A DNA stretch of 64,000 nucleotides. Origin: Mesostigma viride (taxonomy: Eukaryota > Streptophyta > Mesostigmatophyceae > Mesostigmatales > Mesostigmataceae). Below are positions 11,411 through 22,123 of the stretch, piece after piece. The DNA lies in assembly GCA_009746045.1 (NCBI GenBank), contig RPFO01000127.1, positions 1,818,011 through 1,882,010 on the forward strand, read 5' to 3'. A program made the position numbers and the translations under genes. Below the pieces are notes generated by a model. That model saw only the letters and a program-made list of their open reading frames with translations, searched no databases and was not told the DNA's origin. Position 1 is the first letter of the stretch. Every line of letters begins with the position of its first letter.

Positions 11411-11750
11411 AGGAACATAACTCCGTTGGGAGTATATGTAGCACATAGCCCTTGAGAAGGGTCATATGGCCTATAATACATTCTAAGAGCTCTACTTCCT
11501 GCAAGGGTGGGAATGGAAACGACCGGCTTGCTCTAGGTGCACCAGGGCACCTGCACCCCCCAGAGTCTCGGGCAACACCTAGCTAAGGGGAGCCCGTCAT
11601 AGGTGGGGAAGATCAGCATAGCTATACAAGAGCTAGAGCGTCATTGGCATCTCAGCAGAGAGCAGCTCTCTGCATCCATGGGCACAGCATAACTAGATAA
11701 AGCTAGGCCTGCATCATCTGGGTTGCGCCCCGGCATGATGCACCATGCCG
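11411..11750 (-). mobile_element. ORF1-only retroelement 3' UTR fragment
   Basis: AGGAACATAACTCCGTTGGG is followed by GAGTATATGTAGCACATAG and CATATGGCC. It continues with the same segments as 49295-49520, read toward the 5' side of the element. It shares the (TTAA)n tract with the oppositely oriented LINE on its left. Confidence 0.7.
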
Positions 11751-11754
11751 TGGA

Positions 11755-12680
11755 GAGAGCGCCGCTGTGGCCTGCCTACCTGAGGCAGTGAGAGAAGCTA
11801 GGGCGCCCTCCCTCCTTCTCGCTGTGTATATAGTCTGATCGATTTGGCACGCCGCAAAGGTGGAAACCATTTGCGTTCAGTGCCGGTCCGCGCCGGAAAA
11901 CGCGGAAAACGCGATCTGCAAATGAATCCGACCGGAATCGAACTGGGGACCTCTCGCACCAACTTTCGCTGACTATAGGACGGACGTTTCCGGATCCTAG
12001 GGCATCGCCAACTTACACCTACAGTCATCCGCAAAAGTTCTCCTTTCCGGGGCCGGAGTGATGCAAGCCTTTCGGATTTGGTACTAGATAAATCATTCGA
12101 GATCTGTGTGTGTAGGAGTACTACACACGTGTCTGCACGCGAGATCGACTTTTTCAGTCTCGCAACGTGAGACGGGCTGAACACGGCTGGAACCTTCTTT
12201 ATTAGAAGGGGGCGTAGCCGGTACTATCGAGATCAGCCAAGCGTATATTCTGATTTGGCACGCCGCAAAGGTGGAAACCATTTGCGTTCAGACGTCAGGA
12301 CGGACGTCTCCGCGCGGATCCTAGGGCATCGCCAACTTACACCTTCAGTCATCCGCAAAAGTTCTCCTTTCCGGGGAGTGATGCAAGCCTTTCGGATTCG
12401 GGTACTATATAAGTCATTCGAGATCTGTGTGTGTAGGAGTACTACACACGTGTCTGCACGCGAGACTTGTTCAGTCTAGCTCGCAACGTGAGGCGGGCTG
12501 AACACGGCTGGAACCTTCTTTATTAGAAGGGGGCGTAGCCGGTACTATCGAGATCAGCCAAGCGTATATTCTCAATTTGGCACGCCGCAAAGGTGTATAT
12601 AGGGTTGAAGGTTCCTTTACTCTGTATTGGCACCCACGTGACGCAGTCACGTGCTTATTAATTAATTAATTAATCTGGGG
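11755..12680 (+). mobile_element. Short SINE-like element S2 interrupted by tandem S elements
   Basis: The ends at about 11755-11830 and 12595-12675 together match the intact 153-bp S2 copy at 26681-26833. GTGTATATAG flanks the interruption on both sides and reads as a 10-bp target-site duplication. The insert (about 11833-12590) contains a long S unit (to about 12250) and a second, partly deleted S unit. The 3' end has the perfect hairpin CACGTGAC-GCA-GTCACGTG and a TTAA tail. Confidence 0.65.
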
Positions 12681-12739
12681 TGTGGCACCGGCCATCGGGG
12701 TTAATGCTCCGTGACTCCCCATGCAACGGTCCCGAGCAC

Positions 12740-12779
12740 GAGTCTAATTAATTAATTAATTAATTAATTATAATTAATT
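12740..12779. repeat. (TTAA)n microsatellite
   Basis: A run of TTAA units with one interruption follows a degenerate copy of the retroelement 3' hairpin (CTCCGTGACTCCCCATGCAACGG) at about 12705-12730. It is the tail of an inserted element. Confidence 0.8.
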
Positions 12780-12826
12780 AAGGAGAATTGTTTTGTAGAT
12801 CGCTTATACCGGTAGGATTGCGTGCA

Positions 12827-13072
12827 CCCATCCATCCATCTATCCATCCATCCATCCATCCATCCATCCATCCATCCATCCATCCATCCATCCATCCATC
12901 CATCCATCCATCCATCCATCCATCCATCCATCCATCCATGCATCCATCCATCCATCCATCCATCCATCCATCCATCCATCCATCCATCCATCCATCCATC
13001 CATCCATCCATCCATCCATCCATCCATCCATCCATCCATCCATCCATCCATCCATCCATCCATCCATCCATC
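12827..13072. repeat. (CATC)n array, about 61 units
   Basis: A nearly perfect tetranucleotide array follows ACCGGTAGGATTGCGTGCACC, which is LINE 3' UTR sequence that in other copies (32450, 63515) carries only 2-4 CATC units. All open frames over it (Ile-His-Pro-Ser or Met-Asp-Gly-Trp repeats) are repeat artefacts. Confidence 0.95.
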
Positions 13073-13079
13073 GCGTCGC

Positions 13080-13950
13080 TCCCCCAGAAGCCAGGTGAGA
13101 CGTCAACCTCCCTTGCCGATGAGCTTAAGGACCAGCTCCTTACCCTCATATGGGCCTGGTAGGTGAGGTAGAACTGCTTGGGTGCCACCGCCTTCCCCAC
13201 TCACGGGACAAGGCGGCTCCCCCACCAGTCCTTCTCACCTTCCCCTCCCGTGAGGACAAGCAGCGGTTCCTCTCTCGTCGCAAGCGGTTGCACGACCTCA
13301 CCTGGACGCTGGACGACGACCTGACCCCCGCTCAGCAGCAGCAGCGACGTGCCCTGTGGCCTGAATACCTCCGCCACAAGCAGGACCCCCAGAAGCCCAA
13401 GGTGTACTGGCGGGGCGGGGACCTGATGATCAACCACAAGATGTGGACGCCCCCAGCGGGCTAGACTAGAATAGCCCTAGCTTGACTTCATTGGTAGTCA
13501 CTGTTGCCATGGCAGCCATGCTTAGAATGTTTGCATGCCTAGCTGTGCCACCATACCTAGTCACGTGCACTGCTCACGCACGGTAGTACACAACCAGCCA
13601 CAGCCTTAGCTTAGTCTTTGTACAGCCATGCTACGTCATGGCCTCGATCAGATTACTTGCCCGCGCTCCTTGCTATGATATTCTGATCAGACACTCCTTG
13701 CTATGATATGCTCACATGGGTCTTATTGCACCCACAGTTTGCCGGATCGTTAGCATGTCTTTTAGCTAGCGCGCCCGAATGCAGCTGTGGCATGCCTTTG
13801 GCATGAAGGAGACTGGGGGTCTCTGCCCTTTCTCCTGTTGTGCACACACAGGGATTAAAAGCACTTCGGTGCTCCGTGACTCCCCAACGGGAGCACGAGT
13901 TTAATTAATTAATTAATTAATTAATTAATTAATTAATTAATTAATTAATT
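13080..13950 (+). mobile_element. 5'-truncated ORF1-bearing retroelement with 3' UTR, hairpin and (TTAA)n tail
   Basis: The ORF1 C-terminal domain (13150-13464) reads ...PPPVLLTFPSREDKQRFLSR... DDLTPAQQQQRRALWP ... VYWRGGDLMI. This is the L1-type ORF1 nucleic-acid-binding C-terminal domain, with its typical 'DLTPxQQxxRRxLWP' segment. The ORF1 stop is followed directly by about 440 bp of 3' UTR. The end is GTGCTCCGTGACTCCCCAAC then GGGAGCAC, a self-complementary hairpin, and a TTAA run (13903-13956). No reverse transcriptase sequence lies between ORF1 and the tail. Confidence 0.8.
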
Positions 13951-13956
13951 AATTAA

Positions 13957-14013
13957 TCCATCCATCCATCCATCCATCCATCCATCCATCCATCCATCCA
14001 TCCATCCATCCAT

Positions 14014-14049
<36 letters not shown>

Positions 14050-14231
14050 CCATCCATCCATCCATCCATCCATCCATCCATCCATCCATCCATCCATCCA
14101 TCCATCCATCCATCCATCCATCCATCCATCCATCCATCCATCCATCCATCCATCCATCCATCCATCCATCCATCCATCCATCCATCCATCCATCCATCCA
14201 TCCATCCATCCATCCATCCATCCATCCATCC
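13957..14231. repeat. (CATC)n array, about 68 units
   Basis: It starts immediately after the (TTAA)n tail at 13956 and has a single variant unit (TCCG) near 14039. It has no coding meaning. Confidence 0.95.
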
Positions 14232-14239
14232 CTTGGCGT

Positions 14240-14708
14240 CACTGCCGCTAAGGCAGCCATGCCTAGACTATTTGCCTAGCTGTGCCAACACACCTAGTCA
14301 CGTGCCGCCAACGCACGGTCCACCACCAGCCATAGCCTAGTACAGCCATGCTACGCCCTGGCTATGTTTAGCCAAGCCATGCCTATAATGGGACCCCCCC
14401 ATGGATGTTGCATTAAGAATTTAGCCATGCTATGCCATGCAGAGAGATGCTCTCTGTCGAGCAGCCATGTCCTAGCTCTTGTATAGCCATGCTGATCTTC
14501 CTCCCTCACAGGCATGCTCCCCCCCTTACCCGGGCATAGCGTGATAGACCATGAGGGTGCAGGTGCCCTGGTGCACCTAGAGCAAGGGTAGCTTACATTC
14601 CCACCCTTGCATGAAGTAGCCTAGGATGTATTAAAAGCCATATGCCCCTTCTCAGGGATATGCGCTACATTGACTCCCAACGGAGCGATGTTGATAATTA
14701 ATTAATTA
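14240..14708 (+). mobile_element. ORF1-only retroelement 3' UTR with hairpin and TTAA tail
   Basis: It contains the GGCAGCCATGCCTAGACTATT segment also seen after the ORF1 stop at 13505, then the GCACCTAGAGCAAGGGTAG and CATATGCCCCTTCTCAGG blocks. It ends with ACTCCCAACGGAG and TTAATTAATTAA. It is 5'-truncated and directly abutted by the next CATC array. Confidence 0.7.
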
Positions 14709-15063
14709 ATCCATCCATCCATCCATCCATCCATCCATCCATCCATCCATCCATCCATCCATCCATCCATCCATCCATCCATCCATCCATCCATCCATCC
14801 ATCCATCCATCCATCCATCCATCCATCCATCCATCCATCCATCCGGCCATCCATCCATCCATCCATCCATCCATCCATCCATCCATCCATCCATCCATCC
14901 ATCCATCCATCCATCCATCCATCCATCCATCCATCCATCCATCCATCCATCCATCCATCCATCCATCCATCCATCCATCCATCCATCCATCCATCCATCC
15001 ATCCATCCATCCATCCATCCATCCATCCATCCATCCATCCATCCATCCATCCATCCATCCGGC
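14709..15063. repeat. (CATC)n array, about 88 units
   Basis: It is the longest of the three arrays, with one GGCC-type variant near 14845. On its right lies CATCGGGGTTCATGCTCTGTGA, the LINE 3'-end hairpin region with a TTAA tail at 15121-15138, so the array again sits within a LINE 3' UTR. Confidence 0.95.
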
Positions 15064-15179
15064 ATCGATCCATCCATCGGGGTTCATGCTCTGTGACTCC
15101 CCAACGTACGGGGGCACGAGTTTAATTAATTAATTAATGAAGGAGAAAGGGGGTCTCTGCCCTTTCCGTCTGTTGTGCA

Positions 15180-15523
15180 CATTAAAATTAAATTAAATTA
15201 AATTATAACATGCCTCCGTTGGGAGATCATGTAGCACATATTCCTTGATGGATGGGTGGAGTGGAGGTTAAGCCGCGTAATCGAACTCTAGCCTAACTCT
15301 AAGCTATCTAGTCTAGAAAATCCTACCTACACTCCTCATCAAAACGCCGCCTCCTCTTAGGGGGGGGTGGCTTGCCCACAGGGGCTGGCGTGTGAGCCTT
15401 GACAATCTTCTGCCACCGTGTCTCAAGTGTTCTGCATGGCACTCCAAAGAAGGGAGAGAGAGTGGATGCGGTGTTCAAACTGGGCTGGGACCACTAGCTA
15501 GGTCGGCCAGCAATGTTCATCTC
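15180..15523 (-). mobile_element. LINE ORF2 C-terminus and 3' end (left half, split by the CACTA element)
   Basis: The minus strand reads ORF2 C-terminal coding sequence (…RWQKIVKAHTP... region with PPPKRRRRF at about 15340-15420), a stop, a 3' UTR, the hairpin CTCCCAACGGAGG and an AATTTAATTT tail at 15180. Its continuation toward the 5' side resumes at 18755. Confidence 0.75.
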
Positions 15524-15855
15524 CACTAGGAACTCGGGGGTGATATAAGTGGTAAAAAGTGGTAAAATCTATATCACCCGGTGGTAAAAAGTGGTAAAAA
15601 GTGATAAAAAGTGATAAAAAGTGATAAAAAGTGGTAAAAAAGGGGTAAAACTGGTGGTAAAAGGTGGTAAAACAGGGGGTGGTAAAAGCCTTTACCACCT
15701 CCATTTTACCACCTGACCGCCATCGTGGTAAAAAATTACCACCAGGTGGTAAAAACGAGGGTGAAAACAGGTGGTAAAAAATTACCACCATGGAGGTGAA
15801 AAAATCGGTGGTAAAAATGGTAAAAAATATGGAGGGAAAAAACGCAGATAGATCT

Positions 15856-15970
15856 CACTAGGAACTCGGCTTTGAGAATGGGTGAGAAAACACGTTTCTC
15901 ACCTGGGTGAGATGACCCAAAAAAGGTGAGAAAAGGAGAAAACGTGAGAAAAATCTCAAAAAACAGGACG
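15856..15970 (+). mobile_element. Second, different CACTA-type terminus inside the CACTA element
   Basis: CACTAGGAACTCGG recurs at 15856 but continues with GTGAGAAAA-type subterminal repeats instead of GGTAAAAA. No matching inverted end other than 18754 was found. It may be a remnant of a nested relative. Confidence 0.5.
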
Positions 15971-16717
15971 TGAATCAACAGCACTGGTCAAATCAGGGCA
16001 ATCAAAATCGCTTCATTAAAATGTTTAAATAATAAATGTTTATAGCCGTCAAGAACCTATCGATTCATACTACCCATTCAGAGGCTGTTCTGAAATTGTA
16101 ACCATTGATCATTTTTAATGAATCATCTATACAACACTGTTATGGCTTTATGACACATCCGTCATTGCCTTTCATCTTATACGATAGCAGCTAGTGGTTA
16201 ACGAAGCTGGTCGCTTGCTAGGGCATCATGCTGACCGCTCCCATTTCATTCCCGTGGCTCCTGCAAGAATCCAAGCAAGCCGCGACACAAGATGCAAGAG
16301 AACAAAAAGATATCAGATCCTTGACATAGACATCACCATTCTACAAGGAAGAGCTCGCCAGCACCTAACGGTCCATGCAGCAAATGTGTAGAATACGATT
16401 TAAGACCCAACACTCACTCTTATGGCAAAGCAGCCCATACACATGAATCACACCATGCGCCAGATGTCACACGAGCAAGCCACAACGTTGTCGTCGGATC
16501 AGAAAGCAACAAACGTGAAAACGCTAGCGGCCCAAATCTGAGATTCCGCGGAACACAGAAAATAAGAAAGCTCAGAAGCTACCAGCAAGGGATCGAACAT
16601 AGGACCTTTGGCATGATTTCGCGGCTGTGTGAGTCTCCTGATCCGAAGGCATCTCACTTAAGTAACGTTTCGAAACAGCCAAACTGCGAAAACCCTCTTA
16701 CCGGAGAGTTTTGCCAA

Positions 16718-17775
16718 TATCAAGGAGACAACCAGCGCAGGTCAGAAATCGGGAGAATCCGGACCATGGTAGCTCGAGCCTGCCGTTATCTTGTCCGCGC
16801 TGTCGAGCCGAGCAGGATTATGAATATGAATGGAGATGGAAATGTGTAGCCTTACATGCGAAATAATGGCCGGCTGACGTGAAGAGCGACTAGATGACCT
16901 AGACGGTGGGGCCGGACACAGCTTGCTTGTTTGTGTTTCATCGTGGGCAACGAGTCCAACGACTACTTTCTCTGGGTTGCAAACTGCGGCAAATTGAACG
17001 CAAACCTCATCATGAAATCTTGACCGTCGAAATGTAACGATCCGACGACTTATGCAGTATGCCGCGTAATTTTTTGCGGGAGAGCCGTTGGGCCGGTTCC
17101 CGACGCGGGCGACCAGTGGTTTGCATTAAGTTAACTTACCTGAAGTTTTCCAACAGAAGTTACCCAAGCCGCACGATGGCACTCATCGACGGCCTCAGTC
17201 TGCTGACTCGTCGGCCCGATTTTGGCGGCACCCAATTTGACCCCAACGGTACCTACCGACAAAGGGCATACATTACCTTTCACGCGCACCACGACCCCTT
17301 CGAGCTCTGCTATGGCGGTGGTGCCGTGGGGCCCGCATCAGACTGCGGGCCCTTATCTTCTATGGCGGTGCTGCCGTTGGGCCCGAATCAGACTGCAGGC
17401 CCTTTATGCAGGCGGGCCCTTAATGCATGTCACTTATTTATTCTTCTGCATACAAATATGAAGCCAAGAAGTCGTGTCCTCCGGATTTTTGCATTTGCAC
17501 CGTGTGCAGTTCTTGGACGTTTGGAAACATGCATGGCATATGGCTAATGTAATGACTGACTAGCTAGACCGTTTCAGTGGTTTTTCATTTGCGGGTTTTT
17601 CCTCGTAAATGGTGGGAAAGCGATCGCAGCAATGGTTCTCACCACTAGACACTCCCGGCCAGTGAAGCCCGATTAACGTCCTCATCAAGCAACCTGTTTC
17701 CGGCCCCACTGTATAGGTCATCTTACATTCGCTCTTTGCGTAAGCCAGCCATAATTTCAATGAACAAGGCTACAC
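16718..17775. repeat. Repeat X, second locus, in inverted arrangement
   Basis: The left part (16718-16930) matches 10205-10420 directly. The right part (17465-17775) matches 10340-10640 in inverse, so the ACTAGATGACCTAGACGGTGGG-type segment occurs here as inverted arms about 760 bp apart. Between the arms (16930-17465) is unassigned sequence with three short near-duplicates of GCTATGGCGGTG. Confidence 0.6.
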
Positions 17776-17839
17776 ATTTGCATACTCTTTTCTTGGTTAT
17801 CGGTGTGCCTTTGTTTGAATGCAGGGGGGATCGCTGTGC

Positions 17840-18180
17840 CGACACAACGCGTTCAACGTGCTGGGCATCAAATGAGGGATCTGGGCGACCACCAGTGCCC
17901 GACTAGTGTCACCACTGCCTTCCGGACCTGAGGGCAAGGCTGCAGCCGGAGCTGCAGACGTATTTTCAGGGCTTAGCGCAGCCGCCAGGCTGCCTGTGTC
18001 GAGGAGCGTTTGCTCATCACATATTGCGCAATAGCTTCGGAAAATTATATCAGCGTGTGCGTCTTAGAAAGACGAAGCGATTGTGATATTCACAGCCGAA
18101 TTCGGTGCCCAAACGAGAAAGTTATGATCTCCGCTGTCAGCCATGGCTACCTCGTGGCTCGCGGCTTTGATGGTACATTG
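17840..18180 (-). mobile_element. 5'-end fragment of ORF1-bearing retroelement
   Basis: Read on the minus strand it matches the 5' UTR and first ORF1 codons at 51290-51620 (-) and 19805-20090 (+): CACGAGGTAGCCATGGCTGA, ATCACAATCGCTTCGTCTTT, then ORF1 with SPEGSGGDTSRALVV-like coding. The rest of ORF1 is missing. A 5' fragment without a 3' end is not a normal retroposition product and suggests recombination or capture by the CACTA element. Confidence 0.6.
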
Positions 18181-18754
18181 GCTATATTGTATGATAACCC
18201 TATAATCCACCTTAGTGGTGCTGAGTTTTTTTTCACATTAATGACTTAATGAAATAAAGCTCATGATTTTTCTCGTGGTATACTGTTGGGGCAGGCGCAG
18301 GCGCAAGAAGTCTCCTACGGTTGACAAACACCATATGTAGCAGGTTCACCTGACAACCATGCCAATATTTTGATGATTGAATGAATAAAGATGCTTTTCT
18401 TGTCGTTTTGCGCCTGACATTTTTGTCGGTTTAGCACTTGTGTTTTTACCACTTGTGTGCATGCTCATGTGGTATTTTTTTACCACTTTTTATCACTTCT
18501 TTGGTTTTACCACTTTTTATCACTTTTTACCACTTGCACAAGCCTTTTACCACCACTTTACCACTTTTTACCACAAAGTGGTAAAAAGTGGTAAAATATA
18601 CCACTTTTTTACCACTTTTTATCACTTTATATCACTTTTTATCACTTTTTATCACTTTTTACCACCCTTAGACCTCTTTTACCACCTCGAGGTGGTAAAA
18701 AGGTGGTAAAAAGTGATAAAAAGTGGTAAATTTACCACCCCCGAGTTCCTAGTG

Positions 18755-19410
18755 TCAGATGTAGTTCGTGGCATGTTTCCCTACCCGTTTGGGAATGCCT
18801 TTGGGGCCAGGCCAGGTCGATCAAAATATGCCGCCCTGGCTGGCCAAGCCGCTGGGGGCCGGCCAGACCAAGGGTGGTGTCGACCTGGCTGGTCGGCGAG
18901 CAAGGTGTCCTACAAATGCTATCCTACGCTGCCTAATCTCGTCCGAAATAGGAGGCATACCCTGATACAAAGACTCTAATGACCTACGCTTGGAAAACCC
19001 TACGTTCAGGACCTGTCGGAGCATCCTGTAAAACCGTGCCGTCTAGCTTAGCTTCCAGTGTTGGCGTGAGTGTCCACGCCTCGGCGCCATACGTAAGCAC
19101 CGTGAGGACGAGGACGTACCTTGAGGAGCATGCGCTTGCGGTGCTCGCCCATGCAGGCCCTTCGAGCGCCAGTAGGTGTTGAGCGAACGGATCGAGCGCC
19201 TGGCCCAGGCCAGGCCGATGCGGATGTCCACATCGTCTGCGGTGTCAGGGAGCATGCTCCCCAACAGTTTGAAGCGAGCGCGGAACGGGACCTCCGTCCC
19301 GTCGAGTGCTCAGGCGCGGCAGCGGTGGGCTACTGGCCGGAGGCCCCAATCACCATCGCCTTAGTTTTGACTCTAATCGATCTCCAACCCCACCGCCCTC
19401 GCCTCCACAT
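18755..19410 (-). pseudogene. LINE ORF2 reverse-transcriptase C-terminal region (degraded)
   Basis: The minus strand encodes, with frameshifts, TKAMVIGASG ... FKLLGSMLPDTADDVDIRI ... LTYGAEAWTL ... ISDEIRxRRIAFVGHLARR... This is the order found downstream of the YADD catalytic core in L1/Jockey-type reverse transcriptases (thumb, 'LTYGSExW' motif, then 'RRlxfxGHvxR'). It continues on the left side of the CACTA element at 15523. Confidence 0.75.
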
Positions 19411-19713
19411 TAAAATTAAGTTAAGTTAAATTAAATTAAATTAAATTAAATTATAACATGCCTCCGTTGGGAGATCATGTAGCACATATTCCTTGATGGA
19501 TGGGTGGATCGAGTGGAGGAAGCCGCGTAATCGAACTATGTAACCTAACTCTAAGCTATCTAGTCTAGAAAATCCTAACTACACTCCTCATCAAAACGCC
19601 CCTTCCTCTTAGGGGGGGGTGGCTTGCCCACAGGGGCTGGCGTGTGAGCCCTGACAATCTTCTGCCACCGCGTCTTGTTCTGCATGGCAGTCCAAAGAAA
19701 GGAGAGAGAGTGG
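19411..19713 (-). mobile_element. LINE 3'-end copy with (TTAAA)n tail
   Basis: The 3' tail is a (TTAAA)n-type run at 19411-19453, followed by hairpin CCTCCGTTGGGAG. The ORF2 C-terminal codons match 15330-15470. The copy is 5'-truncated where TTAATTAA begins at about 19713. Confidence 0.7.
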
Positions 19714-19790
19714 ATTAATTAATTAATTAATTAATTAATTAGGAACATAACTCCGTTGGGAGTATCTGTAGCACATAGCCCAGAGAGCTC
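19714..19790 (-). mobile_element. ORF1-only retroelement 3'-end remnant
   Basis: A (TTAA)n run of about 26 bp is followed by AGGAACATAACTCCGTTGGG and AGTATCTGTAGCACATAGCC, as at 11390-11450. Only about 50 bp of 3' UTR remain. Confidence 0.65.
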
Positions 19791-19960
19791 AGTTTGAACA
19801 CCGCATTCAAACCCTGCCACGAGGTAGCCATGGCTGGCGGCGGAGCTCATAACTTTCACGCTTGAGCACCGAATTTAGCCGTGAATATCACAATCGACGT
19901 GTCTTTCTACGACGCACATGCTGATATAATTTTCCGAAGAGCTCTACTACGCAATATACG

Positions 19961-20605
19961 ATGAGCAAACGCCTCTCGACGCAACGCAGCCTGGCGGCTG
20001 CGCTCAGCAATGAAAATACGTCTGCAGCCCCGGCTGCAGCTTCGCCAACCGGCCCAGAAGGCAGCGGCGCCACTAGCCAAGCTCTAGTGGTCGCCCAGCC
20101 CCCTGCTGAGCCCGCCTCGCCAGCAGCGTCGCCTAAAACCAAGCGCAGTCGCCCTGCCGAGCCGAGCTGGGTCGAGATCGAATTTGTAGCCGAAGCCCGC
20201 CAGCCCGACTTCTTGGACAAGTTTAATACCAAGGAACGCATATCCTGGGCTGCGTGTTTTTTGGATCACACGCCTCGCTTGTTGAATTGTGCAAGCATGC
20301 ATGCAGCTCTTCATCCGAGCCGGTCGCCTCTTTGATCCTCGCCTGAATCGCGTCTCCTCTTTCGACCACTTTCCCAGCCTCCGCCGCCCCCACCTCCAGG
20401 AATGAATTCGCTCTCTTTTCCCTCCTTGGACGCTCCATCTCGGAGCTTTGGCCCCCAAAGCCCCTCACCACCACCTTAACCGAATCCTCCATCCGCTCAC
20501 TCCTCCAGGAGGCCCTCGAGCAGCACGTGGCCCCCATCGCAGCAGATGTGGCGGTCATGGGCAGCACGCTGGCTGCCGAGCTCCCCCTCCTCTCCACCGC
20601 CACCT
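19961..20605 (+). pseudogene. Retroelement ORF1, N-terminal half (interrupted)
   Basis: It starts MSKRLSTQRSLAAAL, with an Ala/Pro-rich leader like the copy at 51446 (-). Frameshifts occur after about residue 90. The last segment reads SSIRSLLQEALEQHVAPIAA ... AAELPLLSTAT and is cut by the transposon at 20605. The homologous copy at 50234-51446 reads LRSILTEAFQQHVTPLAADV there. Confidence 0.7.
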
Positions 20606-20723
20606 GAGGGGATTCATAAGTGTTTGCTCAATTTCATAAATTTTACTCAATTTTTCCACATGTGATTAAATCCTTATATTTGTCCTTATATTTGTCAATA
20701 AAGCAGGGGTCATCCAGCCTTCA

Positions 20724-21761
20724 GACCATGAAAATAGACCACCCACAAAAATTGGGCTCATTCTGAGCTCAAATGGTGACATGTGACAGCATACATGTGC
20801 AGTTTTTCGTCATTTCCCCCCTTTACTTACATGAAACAAATATGAATAGTGAACAAATGAACTCATATCAGGCTGGATTCTTGCAGGCAGCATCTAGACC
20901 ATGAAAATAGACCACCCACAAAAATTGGGCTCATTCTGAGCTCAAATGGTGACATGTGACAGCATACATGTGCAGTTTTTCGTCATTTTCCCCCTTTTCT
21001 TACATGAAACAAATATGAACAGTGGACAAATGAACTCATATCAGGCTGGGTTCTTGCAGGCAGCATCTAGACCATGAAAATAGACCACCCACAAAAATTG
21101 GGCTCATTTTGAGCTCAAATGGTGACATGTGACAGCATACATGTGCAGTTTTTAGTCATTTTCCCCCTTTTCTTACATGAAACAAATATGAATAGTGAAC
21201 AAATGAACTCATATCAGGCTGGATTCTTGCAGGCAGCATGTAGACCATGAAAATAGACCACCCACAAAATTTGGGCTCATTCTGAGCTCAAATGGTGACA
21301 TGTGACAGCATACATGTGCAGTTTTTAGTCATTTTCCCCCTTTTCTTACATGAAACAAATATGAATAGTGAACAAATAAACTCATATCAGGCTGGATTCT
21401 TGCAGGCAGCATGTAGACCATGAAAATAGACCACCCACAAAATTTGGGCTCATTCTGAGCTCAAATGGTGACATGTGACAGCATACATGTGCAGTTTTTC
21501 GTCATTTTCCCCCTTTTCTTACATGAAACAAATATGAATAGTGAACAAATGAACTCATATCAGGCTGGATTCTTGCAGGCAGCATGTAGACCATGAAAAT
21601 AGACCACCCACAAAAATTGGGCTCATTCTGAGCTCAAATGGTGACATGTGACAGCATACATGTGCAGTTTTTCGTCATTTTCCCCCTTTTCTTACATGAA
21701 ACAAATATGAATAGTGAACAAATGAACTCATATCAGGCTGGATTCTTGCAGGCAGCATGTA
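20724..21761 (+). repeat. Left subterminal satellite, six 173-bp units
   Basis: The GACCATGAAAATAGACC start recurs at 20724, 20897, 21070, 21243, 21416, 21589 and 21762, an exact 173-bp period. Units differ by a few substitutions only. A partial, diverged unit follows to about 21925. The same unit lies inverted at the other end of the transposon. Confidence 0.95.
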
Positions 21762-22123
21762 GACCATGAAAATAGACTGTTTACAGCTCAAAAGGTGACA
21801 AATGAAAGGAAAACAATGCAGTTTGATGCCATTGCCACTGTTCTCTTGAATAAAACATTTTTGTGCGACCAAATGAACTCGATCGATCATGTCAGGCTGG
21901 AAACTTGCAAGCATCAACTGAATCATGAAACTTCATGATTCAATCTGAGATGAAATGGGATGGCACAAGAGCAACCCAGGCCATCGACAAGGCACATGTC
22001 TCGGCTGCCAGTGGCACGCCACGTACTCTTTCAGTCCAGCATGAATATACAATAAGTACTAAGACATCACCTTCTACTAGAAGCACTGGCTCACTTAATA
22101 ATACATCAGAAACTAGTATAAGC

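Larger units (their letters stand above)
15524..18754. mobile_element. CACTA (EnSpm)-type DNA transposon inserted in a LINE
   Basis: The termini are inverted repeats starting CACTAGGAACTCGGGGGT at 15524 and, inverted, ending at 18754. A TC dinucleotide flanks each side (15522-15523 and 18755-18756). Subterminal regions are dense 10-11-bp repeats (GTGGTAAAAA/GTGATAAAAA) at 15540-15840 and, inverted, 18460-18740, typical of CACTA elements. The flanks are LINE ORF2 that is continuous in the copy at 29935-29985. The 3.2-kb interior has no recognisable transposase. It contains a second CACTA-type end, repeat X and a LINE ORF1 5' fragment, so it is probably non-autonomous. Confidence 0.8.

Noticed and set aside
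12764-15117. Met-Asp-Gly-Trp and Ile-His-Pro-Ser repeat proteins
   Set aside because: They are translations of (CATC)n microsatellites in several frames, with no conserved flanking domain.
20724-21761. CRISPR array
   Set aside because: The period is regular, but whole 173-bp units are repeated with no variable spacers, and the DNA is eukaryotic; it is a transposon satellite.
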